Shown here: one piece after another, positions 1-5,997 of the stretch
Layout: each line of letters starts with the position of its first letter
Position numbering within the stretch: position 1 is the first letter of the stretch
Source of the DNA: Microbacterium sp.
Lineage (GTDB): Bacteria; Actinomycetota; Actinomycetes; Actinomycetales; Microbacteriaceae
DNA: 12,501 bases
Reading direction: 5' to 3'
Assembly (NCBI GenBank): GCA_003248845.1
Contig: QFPD01000050.1
Coordinates: 1-12,501 of the forward strand
Notes under the pieces: model-generated
The model's input: only the letters and a program-made list of their open reading frames with translations
What the model was told of the DNA's origin: nothing
The model's database searches: none
Program-made: the position numbers and the translations under genes

Positions 1-1
1 G

Positions 2-124
2 ACGCTGGTGCGCGTCGACTCCGACGGCGCATGCGAACTCCTCGACAACGCGCTCGCGCTGCTGGGCGCGTCCGCGCCGTCCGCGGCGGCGGCGCCCGTC
101 AGTCCTGAGCGGGCCGACGGCTGA
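2..124 (+). CDS. C-terminal end of an unrecognised protein (partial)
   Basis: An open frame enters from the left edge and ends at TGA 122-124. The visible 40 residues read TLVRVDSDGACELLDNALAL and then a low-complexity Ala/Ser/Pro tail ending in PERADG. There is no motif I can tie to a family. The frame is supported by a strong third-position GC bias and by its position: it converges with the cupin gene on the other strand and overlaps that gene's last 26 bases. The Ala-rich tail suggests a disordered C-terminus. No function can be given from this fragment. Confidence 0.5.
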   Translation, partial: TLVRVDSDGACELLDNALALLGASAPSAAAAPVSPERADG

Positions 125-733
125 CGATGACCGTGCGCTGAGTGAGGACGGGAAGCTGAGCGAAGACCGACTCGTCGACACCGAACACCGCCGCAAGGAC
201 GTGCGGCGGCAGGGACGAGATCGACTGCGCCAGCGGAACGTCGTCGAGCGGCTCGGCGGAGTCGGCATTGAAGACGATGAGCACGATCCGGTCTTCGGTA
301 TCGCTGGCGTTCTCGAAGTAGTGGAAGTGGCCCTGGGGGGGCGAAGATCGCGTCCCCCGCTCCCCCCTCGAACACGTCCTGTAGAGTTGGGGCCGACGAA
401 GCTCCACCGCACGCGCCCGGACAGCACGACGTTCATCTCCCATGCGCTCGGATGCCAGTGCGGCTCGCGCGCGCCGCCGGGACGGAGACGCGCGAGGTAG
501 ACAGCGTCCTTCTGATCGGTCAGGATCGGCCAGACCCCGGAACGCGCTCCCTGCAGGCTGCCACCATCGAAGTCGTCGGATGTGGCCGACTGCAGGTGGA
601 ACAGGTGCGGGTGGTCGGGATCGACCCCTCCCGCGGGGGCGTAGTCGGATGCCGGCAGCCCAGCCAGGCCGCGCCGATCCCCCCCCTCCGTCGGAGGCGT
701 CGAATGATCTCGCACGCGATCGGTCGCCCGCAA
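99..733 (-). pseudogene. Cupin-domain protein (oxalate-decarboxylase-like), broken by two frameshifts
   Basis: Read in three successive minus-strand frames, this stretch gives one continuous single-domain cupin of about 205 residues. The first frame (about 733-390) carries the metal-binding motif HWHPSAWE followed by NVVLSGRVRWSFVGP. The second (about 390-345) gives LQDVFEGGAGDAIFAP. The third (about 345-99) gives GHFHYFENASDTEDRIVLIVFN and the C-terminus. HxHx4E followed by a later His in GHFH is the classic cupin metal site, as in oxalate decarboxylase and related proteins. Removing one base at the C/G run near 390-393 and one at the 7-base run near 334-340 restores the frame, so both lesions look like +1 homopolymer slips. 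They could be true mutations or sequencing errors. The start is uncertain: TTG 733 and GTG 715 are candidates, neither with a clear ribosome binding site, and an 8-base C run at 679-686 may hide another slip. The substrate is unknown. Confidence 0.7.
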
Positions 734-760
734 TCAACACGCGGGCCTGTCTTGGGCACG

Positions 761-793
761 CTGACCGGATCGCTGCGAGAGGGGTACTCTCGC
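761..793 (+). promoter_or_regulatory. Candidate promoter with overlapping inverted repeat before the SRPBCC gene
   Basis: CTGACC (761-766) and TACTCT (785-790) fit an actinobacterial -35/-10 pair with an 18-base spacer. The -10 lies inside a perfect 7-bp inverted repeat, GCGAGAG (775-781) and CTCTCGC (787-793), separated by 5 bases, a layout typical of a repressor site. Translation would start about 90 bases further on at 889. This rests on pattern matching only; in GC-rich DNA short inverted repeats arise by chance. Confidence 0.3.
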
Positions 794-888
794 GCTGAAC
801 TACGACCGTCGCCACACAGCTGCGCGCCCCGGGGGGCCGCCGGACCCGTGGTCTTCGCACCGCGCCACGAAACAGTCAAGGAGTCGTC

Positions 889-1102
889 ATGACCGGAATC
901 ACCGATGAAGGCATCGAGATCGACCGCGAGTTCATCGCTCCGCCTTCCGCGGTGTTCGCCGCGTGGACCACTCCCGAGTCGTTCGCGCAGTGGTTCGGCG
1001 GTCGTGACGTCGTGGTCCCGATCGACTCTCTCCACTTTCACGCCGAGCTCGGGCGGGTGGCAGACGTTCCTCAACGTCGTCGCGGAGATCGCCGAGGCCT
1101 GA
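889..1102 (+). pseudogene. SRPBCC / AHSA1-like domain protein with internal deletion
   Basis: The ATG at 889 follows a good ribosome binding site (AAGGAG, 878-883). The first 55 residues read as the N-terminal end of an SRPBCC (AHSA1, activator-of-Hsp90-ATPase-like) domain: IEIDREFIAPPSAVFAAWTT, then FAQWFGGRDVVVPIDSL. After about 1053 this frame stops making sense, while the +1 frame gives SGGWQTFLNVVAEIAEA ending at TGA 1100-1102, which is the usual C-terminal helix of the family (GWxxxLxxLxE). Family members are commonly about 140-160 residues, so roughly 80-90 residues of the beta-sheet core are missing and the two ends are out of frame. The junction lies in GGGCGGGTGG (1051-1060), where a Gly-Gly-Trp-coding repeat could have recombined; this is inference. 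Ligand-binding proteins of this fold have diverse roles, and none can be assigned here. Confidence 0.72.
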
Positions 1103-1180
1103 TCCCATCCGCGGTGTTCACGGCCGACCGCGAGCGGAGCAGAGACGGCGCCGCGGTGCGATGACGCGAACGGGATTGAC

Positions 1181-1218
1181 GAAAGCCCCGGCAGATCCTC
1201 AGATCCACCGGGGCTTTC
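1181..1218 (-). terminator. Hairpin terminator downstream of tRNA-Pro
   Basis: GAAAGCCCCGG (1181-1191) pairs perfectly with CCGGGGCTTTC (1208-1218): an 11-bp stem with a 16-base loop. On the minus strand it begins 6 bases after the tRNA 3' end. Because the arms carry AAA and TTT at their ends it could stop transcription from both sides, ending tRNA transcription on one strand and the SRPBCC transcript on the other. There is no long U tract, which is usual in high-GC actinobacteria. Confidence 0.72.
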
Positions 1219-1223
1219 TCCGG

Positions 1224-1297
<74 letters not shown>

Positions 1298-1327
1298 GTC
1301 CGTCATCCGCACGCGGACAACTCCCCT

Positions 1328-1333
1328 ATCCTA
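1328..1333 (-). promoter_or_regulatory. Candidate -10 element of the tRNA-Pro promoter
   Basis: On the minus strand TAGGAT (1333 to 1328) fits the actinobacterial -10 pattern TAnnnT and lies 31 bases upstream of the tRNA 5' end, which would leave a leader of about 24 bases. It stands out as an AT-rich island in very GC-rich DNA. No good -35 is visible; TTCGCG about 18 bases further upstream is a weak match. Confidence 0.38.
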
Positions 1334-1424
1334 ACGGGTCCGCGCGGGCGTCGCGAACCGAATGGGGCGCCGGGCGCGGCGCGTGATCCTGCGCGATGTC
1401 GGAGCGCGCGCGTACGGTGTCGGC

Positions 1425-2003
1425 ATGAGCGAGATCGAGATCCGCCCGGCGTCCGCCGACCGCTTCGCCGACGCCGAGCACGCACTCACGGGCGGCGGCG
1501 ACGGGGCGTCCTGCTGGTGCCAGTGGTGGATGCTGACGAACAAGGAGTTCAGCGCCGCAACCCGCGAAGAGAAGCGCGAGCTCCTGCGCTCGGATCTCAC
1601 GCACGAGCGGGCGTCCGCCCTGATCGCCTACGTCGACGGCGAGGCGGCTGGATGGGTCAAGGTCTCCCCTCGCCCCGACCAACCGCGCCTCGCGCGCACG
1701 CGCGCGTTCCAAGAGTCGCCCGAGCCGTTCGAGGACGGCTCGGTGTGGGCGGTCACGTGCTTCGTCGTGCGGCGCGAGCACCGCGGCGCGGGGCTCAGCT
1801 CGCGCCTTCTCGCTGCGGCGGTCGATCACGCGCGCCGTCACGGCGCCCGTGTCGTCGAGGGCTATCCGGTGGATGCCGGGGCCACGAAGACGTCGTCGAA
1901 CGAGCTTTTCCACGGCGCGCTGTCCACGTTCCTCGACGCCGGCTTCTCGGAGGTCGCGCGACCGAAGCCCGCGCGGCCGATCGTGACCCTCACCGTCGAC
2001 TGA
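1425..2003 (+). CDS. GNAT-family N-acetyltransferase
   Basis: A 192-residue protein of the GNAT superfamily, which moves the acetyl group of acetyl-CoA to an amine of a small molecule or protein. The acetyl-CoA pyrophosphate loop is visible at residues 117-123 (RREHRGAG), preceded by the beta-strand VWAVTCFVV (108-116) and followed by the helix LSSRLLAAAVDHARRHG. The C-terminal part (EGYPVDAGATKTSSNELFHG, then FLDAGFSEVAR) has the usual GNAT ending in which a Phe/Gly turn precedes the last strand. Near the N-terminus the tract CWCQWW (30-35) is typical of a sub-group of bacterial GNAT proteins. The ATG at 1425 was preferred to an in-frame ATG at 1362 because similarity to the fold begins with EIEIRPAS; no strong ribosome binding site precedes it. 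The length is normal for the family. The substrate cannot be read from the sequence. It stands upstream of and in the same direction as the lysoplasmalogenase gene, with 68 bases between them. Confidence 0.88.
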   Translation: MSEIEIRPASADRFADAEHALTGGGDGASCWCQWWMLTNKEFSAATREEKRELLRSDLTHERASALIAYVDGEAAGWVKVSPRPDQPRLARTRAFQESPEPFEDGSVWAVTCFVVRREHRGAGLSSRLLAAAVDHARRHGARVVEGYPVDAGATKTSSNELFHGALSTFLDAGFSEVARPKPARPIVTLTVD

Positions 2004-2071
2004 CGCCAGGGGCGCTTACGATGGACCGGGGCCCGCGACGTGCCCTGAGCCCGCCCGCGCGAAGGAGCCCT

Positions 2072-2782
2072 GTGGCCGCACCGTCCTCGACCCCGGCCAG
2101 CGTCGACCGCGCACCCGCGCGCACCAGATGGTGGGGATTCGGCGTCTACGCCGCTGTATCTGCGGCCCACGTCCTCGCTCTGATCGCACGCGCCGACTCG
2201 TTCGTCTACCCGACGAAGCTGCTTCTCATGCCGGCGCTCGCGCTCGCCGCACTCGTCGCGCTCGGCACGGCCGCGAACTCGCGCGCAGGCGCGCTGCTCC
2301 TTCTCGCGACCGCTCTCTCGTGGCTCGGCGACGGCGCAGGATTCTTCTTCCCGTTCCTCGCCGACGAGCTGCCCGCGATGCTCCTGTGCTTCGGTCTCGC
2401 GCACCTCGCCTACATCGTCCTCTTCCAGCGCGACCTCGCGCGTCGGCCGATACCGCGGTGGACACTCGCGTACTCCGTGTGGTGGGTGGGAATGATCGTG
2501 CTGCTGTGGCCGCATCTCGGCGCTCTCGCGATCGCCGTCGCAGCGTACGGCCTCGTCCTCGGCGGGACGGCGGCGTCGGCCGCGCGCGGCTCCCGTATCA
2601 CCGCGACGGGCGGCGCCTTCTTCCTGGCGTCCGATACCCTCCTCGCGCTGCTGCTCTTCCTCCCGGGCATGTCCGCCGCGCTGACCGGCCCGTGGGTCAT
2701 GCTGACGTACACGATCGGTCAGGGTCTGCTCGTCCTCGGCGCGGTTCGCCTGCTCGCGCCCGCACAGGAGAGGAACCGATGA
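2072..2782 (+). CDS. YhhN-family lysoplasmalogenase-like membrane protein
   Basis: A 236-residue, very hydrophobic protein with about eight membrane segments and the conserved marks of the YhhN/TMEM86 family: TKLLLMP near residues 48-54, the acidic motif SWLGDGAG at 83-90 and ASDTLLALLLF at 186-196. Eukaryotic TMEM86B hydrolyses the vinyl-ether bond of lysoplasmalogens; bacterial members are thought to act on similar lipids, but the true substrate in actinobacteria is uncertain. GTG 2072 was chosen as start because GAAGGAG (2061-2067) lies 4 bases before it. An in-frame ATG at 2021 would add 17 residues without a ribosome binding site. The stop TGA (2780-2782) overlaps the ATG of the S4-domain gene in an ATGA, so the two are translationally coupled. 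Confidence 0.85.
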   Translation: MAAPSSTPASVDRAPARTRWWGFGVYAAVSAAHVLALIARADSFVYPTKLLLMPALALAALVALGTAANSRAGALLLLATALSWLGDGAGFFFPFLADELPAMLLCFGLAHLAYIVLFQRDLARRPIPRWTLAYSVWWVGMIVLLWPHLGALAIAVAAYGLVLGGTAASAARGSRITATGGAFFLASDTLLALLLFLPGMSAALTGPWVMLTYTIGQGLLVLGAVRLLAPAQERNR

Positions 2783-3100
2783 CGGGGTCGGTGCGCGTGG
2801 ATGCCTGGATGTGGGCCGTGCGCGTCTACAAGACCCGATCGGCCGCCACCACCGCATGCCGCGCAGGGCATGTACGCGTCGGCGGCGAGAAGGCCAAGGC
2901 GGCGCAGCCCGTGCGCGTCGGCGACGAGCTGCGTATACGGATCGCCGGGTTCGATCGCATCCTCGTCGTTCGGCAGCTGCTGACCAAGCGCGTCGGGGCG
3001 CCTGGCCCTCGTCGCCGTACGCGATCGCGGCGCCGGGCGCCCCACCAAACGGGAACGCCGAGAGATCGACCGGCTGCGCGGCCGCGACGACGGCGAGTAG
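2779..3100 (+). pseudogene. S4-domain RNA-binding protein (Hsp15-like), frameshifted by an internal deletion
   Basis: Translation from ATG 2779 gives 75 clear residues of an S4 RNA-binding domain of the Hsp15 (HslR) type: VRVDAWMWAVRVYKTRSAAT, then CRAGHVRVGGEKAKAAQPVR, ending in LLTKRVGAP. In Hsp15 this domain binds stalled 50S subunits carrying peptidyl-tRNA. After about 3003 the frame becomes nonsense, but the +1 frame gives RLALVAVRDRGAGRPTKRER and then REIDRLRGRDDGE, ending at TAG 3098-3100; the RGAGRPTKRxRREIDRLRG tail is typical of actinobacterial members. The linker that normally joins the two parts, with a run of prolines, is missing, about 15-20 residues by my recollection of the family. 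The gene is therefore out of frame here. The S4 domain itself is intact, so a truncated but still RNA-binding product is possible. A real mutation and an assembly fault in a GC-rich repeat cannot be told apart from this sequence. Confidence 0.75.
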
Positions 3101-3113
3101 TCGGGGCCGCGGA

Positions 3114-4010
3114 TCAGACTTCCAGCCACCGCGGGCCGTGGACGGTCGCCCCGAGCTCCTCGACCCGGCCACGCAATGCGCGGTCACTCGTGACCACCGT
3201 GACCGACTTCCCGGCATCGATCAGTGCGCCGGCCTCGGCAACGATCGCGTCGTCGCCTGCATCGGGAGCGCGCACAATGCGCACGCCATCCGCCGCGGCA
3301 TCCGCGACGTCGCGCGCCTGACCCTCGACGACCGCGACGACCTCGGGGAACCACAGGCTGCCCGGCAGGCCCAGTCGCGCGGCGTCCATGCCGTCGGCGC
3401 TGAGAGGCTCGAGGCGGTCGAGCAGACGCGCCGCCGCCCCCGCACGGTCGCGCCACCAGCCGTCGGGGACCGAGCCGATGACGTTCGCGGCATCCACCAC
3501 GATCGCGGGCTTCACGGTCAGCAGAGCGCGCAGCAACGGCCAGGCGGCGGCGAATCCGGGGTGGAGCGGGCGCGATTCGACACCGTCGAGAGGAACCCAG
3601 GCGAGCTCCCTGCTCTCCGGGTCGCTGATGACGGGCTCGAACGGCGTCTCGACGTCGGCGACGAGTGTCGAGTAGGTCCAGATCTCGGCGTCGTAGACGC
3701 TGATGAGGCGCGGGCGTACGGCGGACGCCGGAACACCCGCTTCCTCCGCCGATTCGCGCAGCGCCGCCTCGCAGGCGGACTCGTGCTCGTGCCGCGCTCC
3801 ACCGGGCAGCGCCCACGTGTCGCCATGGTGACTCCACGAGACGCGATGCTGCAGCAGGATGCCGCGATCCGGGTCGAACGCGAGGAGCCCGGCCGCGCCG
3901 AACCTTCCCCAGTACCGAGTGCCGTCCTCGGCGACGACCCAGGCGTCACCGGGATCGCGGGGCCCGTCCGGGCGACGCGGCTCACCGGGAGCGGGGGGCA
4001 CGATCGTCAC
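3114..4010 (-). CDS. NUDIX hydrolase fused to a NYN/PIN-like nuclease domain
   Basis: A 298-residue protein with two parts. Residues about 22-160 are a NUDIX hydrolase with a complete Nudix box: G71, E77, then RESAEEAGV at 85-93 (Gx5Ex7REUxEExGU), which binds the metal and cleaves a nucleoside diphosphate linked to another group. Residues about 167-298 have the look of a NYN/PIN-like ribonuclease domain: VVDAANVIGS at 171-180 (compare the D-x-x-N-V/L-I start of YacP-like domains), GDDAIV at 252-257 and TSDR at 274-277. These place acidic residues D173, D253/D254 and D276 where this fold holds its metal. The substrate is not known; one chain that both removes a 5' diphosphate and cuts RNA is a possible reading, not shown. 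The start is GTG 4008-4010 and the ribosome binding site is weak. It diverges from nrdD across a 148-base spacer and converges on the broken S4 gene, 13 bases apart. Confidence 0.85.
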   Translation of the reverse strand: MTIVPPAPGEPRRPDGPRDPGDAWVVAEDGTRYWGRFGAAGLLAFDPDRGILLQHRVSWSHHGDTWALPGGARHEHESACEAALRESAEEAGVPASAVRPRLISVYDAEIWTYSTLVADVETPFEPVISDPESRELAWVPLDGVESRPLHPGFAAAWPLLRALLTVKPAIVVDAANVIGSVPDGWWRDRAGAAARLLDRLEPLSADGMDAARLGLPGSLWFPEVVAVVEGQARDVADAAADGVRIVRAPDAGDDAIVAEAGALIDAGKSVTVVTSDRALRGRVEELGATVHGPRWLEV

Positions 4011-4092
4011 GCGTCCAGCCTGTCACACGAAGACTCCACCCGAGGCGTGCGCGTCACAATCCGGAGCGACACGCCACATCTGCGTCCATCAC

Positions 4093-4126
4093 GAGGTCTG
4101 ACCACAACATATGGTGGTCAGACCAC
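4093..4126. promoter_or_regulatory. Tandem dyad operator upstream of nrdD
   Basis: Two 13-bp dyads lie in tandem: GAGGTCTGACCAC (4093-4105, one mismatch) and GTGGTCAGACCAC (4114-4126, perfect). Their centres (4099 and 4120) are 21 bp apart, two turns of the helix. Together 4095-4124 also form one palindrome with 11-bp arms around an AT-rich 8-base centre. Each dyad fits the TGGTnnnACCA pattern known for FadR/PdhR-type GntR regulators. The central 16 bases (4102-4117, CCACAACATATGGTGG) also match 12 of 16 positions of the NrdR box consensus acaCwAtATaTwGtgt. TATGGT (4110-4115) could be a -10 covered by the operator. The site lies 33 bases before the nrdD start, in the spacer shared with the NUDIX gene, and could control either. 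Confidence 0.66.
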
Positions 4127-4158
4127 AGTCCTCACTTCACCTCCGGAAGAAGACCCCC

Positions 4159-5997
4159 ATGGCATCCATCCGCACGATCACCGTGAAGGACACGATCGAG
4201 GAGTATCTCGCCCGCGCCGACTGGCGCGTCAACGCAAACGCGAACCAGGGCTATTCCCTGGGCGGGCTCATCCTCAACGCGTCGGGCAAGCTCATCGCCA
4301 ACTACTGGCTCGACGAGGTCTACTCCCCCGCCGCGGCCGACGCCCACCGCGCGGGCGACCTCCACCTCCACGACCTCGACGTCCTGGCCGGCTATTGCGC
4401 CGGCTGGTCGCTGCGGATGGTCCTCGAACAGGGCATGGGCGGCGTGCCGGGCCGCGTGTCGAGCGCACCTCCGCGGCACTTCTCGAGCGCACTCGGCCAG
4501 CTCGTGAACTTCCTCGGCACCCTCCAGAACGAGTGGGCGGGGGCACAGGCCTTCTCCTCCTTCGACACCTACCTCGCCCCGTACGTCCGCCGCGACGCAC
4601 TGGCGTACCCGCAGGTACGCCAGGCGATGCAGGAGTTCGTCTTCAACCTCAATGTGCCGAGCCGCTGGGGCACGCAGACCCCGTTCACGAACCTCACCTT
4701 CGACTGGGTCTGCCCCGGCGATCTGCGCGCGCAGCGCCCGCTGATCGCCGGAGAGGTGCAGGACTTCGCTTACGGCGACCTCGCCGCCGAGATGGCGCTC
4801 ATCAACCGCGCCTTCATCGAGGTGATGACCGAGGGCGATGCCCAGGGGCGCGCCTTCACGTTCCCCATCCCGACGTACAACATCACGAAGGACTTCGACT
4901 GGGAGGGCGAGAACGTCGACAGCCTCTTCGACATGACCGCGAAGTACGGACTGCCGTACTTCCAGAACTTCGTGAACTCCGACCTCGATCCCGGCATGAT
5001 CCGCTCGATGTGCTGCCGACTGCAGCTCGACCTCACCGAGCTCCTCAAGCGTGGAAACGGCCTGTTCGGCTCGGCCGAGCAGACCGGCTCGATCGGCGTC
5101 GTCACGATCAACTGTGCGCGCCTGGGCTTCCTCCACTCCGGCGATGAGGACGGTGCGCTCGGGCGCCTGGACGACCTGCTCGACATCGCGCGCGACAGCC
5201 TCGAAGCCAAGCGCGCCGTCATCACGCGACACCTCGAGAACGGACTGTTCCCCTTCACGAAGCACTACCTCGGCACCTTCGACAACCACTTCTCGACGGT
5301 GGGGGTCAACGGCATCAACGAGTACGTGCGGAACCTCACCCGCGATGACCACGACATCACCGACGAGGAGGGTTCGGCAGCCGCGCTCCGCCTCCTCGAC
5401 CGCGTGCGCGCGCGCATCACGCGATTCCAGGAGGAGACCGGTCGCATGTACAACCTCGAGGCCACCCCCGCCGAGGGCACGACGTATCGGTTCGCGAAGG
5501 AGGACATCGCCCGCTTCGGCGACGCGGGAATCCGACACGCCGGCACCCGGGGCAACCCCTACTACACGAACTCGTCCCAGCTCCCCGTCGGGTTCACGGC
5601 CGACCCGTTCCTGGCGATGGCGCTGCAGGAGCCGCTGCAGCAGAAGTACACCGGAGGCACGGTGCTGCATCTCTACCTCGGCGAAGCGATGGAGTCCGCG
5701 CGCGCGTGCCGCGACCTCGTCCGCCGATCGCTCGAACGCTTCCGGCTGCCGTACCTGACGATCACGCCCACCTTCTCCATCTGCCCCCGCCACGGCTACG
5801 TCTCCGGCCACCACGAGGTCTGCCCGACCTGTGACGCGGAATGCGAGGTGTGGACGCGCGTCATGGGGTATTTCCGGCCCATCTCGGGGTTCAACATCGG
5901 CAAGAAGGGCGAAGCTTCGGAGAGGACATACTTCGTCGCACCCGCGCTCCCCTCGGAGGAGAGGCCATGGTCCGCACCCCTGCAGCCTGTGAACTGA
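4159..5997 (+). CDS. nrdD: Anaerobic (class III) ribonucleoside-triphosphate reductase
   Basis: A 612-residue glycyl-radical enzyme that turns ribonucleoside triphosphates into deoxyribonucleotides without oxygen, in the cytosol. Visible features are HLHDLDVLAGYC (69-80), whose Cys80 matches an active-site Cys of phage T4 NrdD by position; the CC pair at 285-286 (SMCCRLQLD), the likely site of the thiyl radical; the loop SIGVVTINCARLGF (311-324); a four-Cys zinc site (Cys542, 555, 558, 562); and RVMGYF at 567-572 with the presumed glycyl-radical residue Gly570. No N-terminal ATP-cone is present: the catalytic barrel starts almost at once, so overall dATP inhibition is probably missing. ATG 4159 was chosen because GGAAGAAG (4145-4152) precedes it; an in-frame ATG at 4111 lies inside the operator palindrome. 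It overlaps nrdG by 31 bases. Confidence 0.96.
   Translation: MASIRTITVKDTIEEYLARADWRVNANANQGYSLGGLILNASGKLIANYWLDEVYSPAAADAHRAGDLHLHDLDVLAGYCAGWSLRMVLEQGMGGVPGRVSSAPPRHFSSALGQLVNFLGTLQNEWAGAQAFSSFDTYLAPYVRRDALAYPQVRQAMQEFVFNLNVPSRWGTQTPFTNLTFDWVCPGDLRAQRPLIAGEVQDFAYGDLAAEMALINRAFIEVMTEGDAQGRAFTFPIPTYNITKDFDWEGENVDSLFDMTAKYGLPYFQNFVNSDLDPGMIRSMCCRLQLDLTELLKRGNGLFGSAEQTGSIGVVTINCARLGFLHSGDEDGALGRLDDLLDIARDSLEAKRAVITRHLENGLFPFTKHYLGTFDNHFSTVGVNGINEYVRNLTRDDHDITDEEGSAAALRLLDRVRARITRFQEETGRMYNLEATPAEGTTYRFAKEDIARFGDAGIRHAGTRGNPYYTNSSQLPVGFTADPFLAMALQEPLQQKYTGGTVLHLYLGEAMESARACRDLVRRSLERFRLPYLTITPTFSICPRHGYVSGHHEVCPTCDAECEVWTRVMGYFRPISGFNIGKKGEASERTYFVAPALPSEERPWSAPLQPVN

Noticed and set aside
1362..1424. 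An extended N-terminus of the GNAT protein starting at ATG 1362
   Set aside because: The extra 21 residues are Arg-rich and lack family similarity, and they run close to the tRNA promoter region; ATG 1425 fits the fold.
3077..3111. A 7-bp stem (CGCGGCC / GGCCGCG) between the S4 gene and the NUDIX gene as a terminator
   Set aside because: The loop is 21 bases, the stem overlaps coding sequence and there is no U tract; short GC stems like this are expected by chance here.
4071..4086. A possible second NrdR box 31 bp upstream of the central palindrome
   Set aside because: Only about 7 of 16 positions match the consensus, no better than chance for this region.
4111..4158. An upstream in-frame ATG at 4111 as the nrdD start
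   Set aside because: It lies inside the operator palindrome, has no ribosome binding site, and would add 16 residues not expected in the family; ATG 4159 has a good site in front of it.
4132..5814. A 560-codon open frame on the minus strand opposite nrdD, and similar long open frames elsewhere (for example 2811-5147 plus, 8985-10979 plus, 1862-3217 minus)
   Set aside because: They mirror the codon pattern of true genes in very GC-rich DNA, where stop codons are rare, and give Arg/Ala/Gly-rich or compositionally odd proteins with no recognisable domain.
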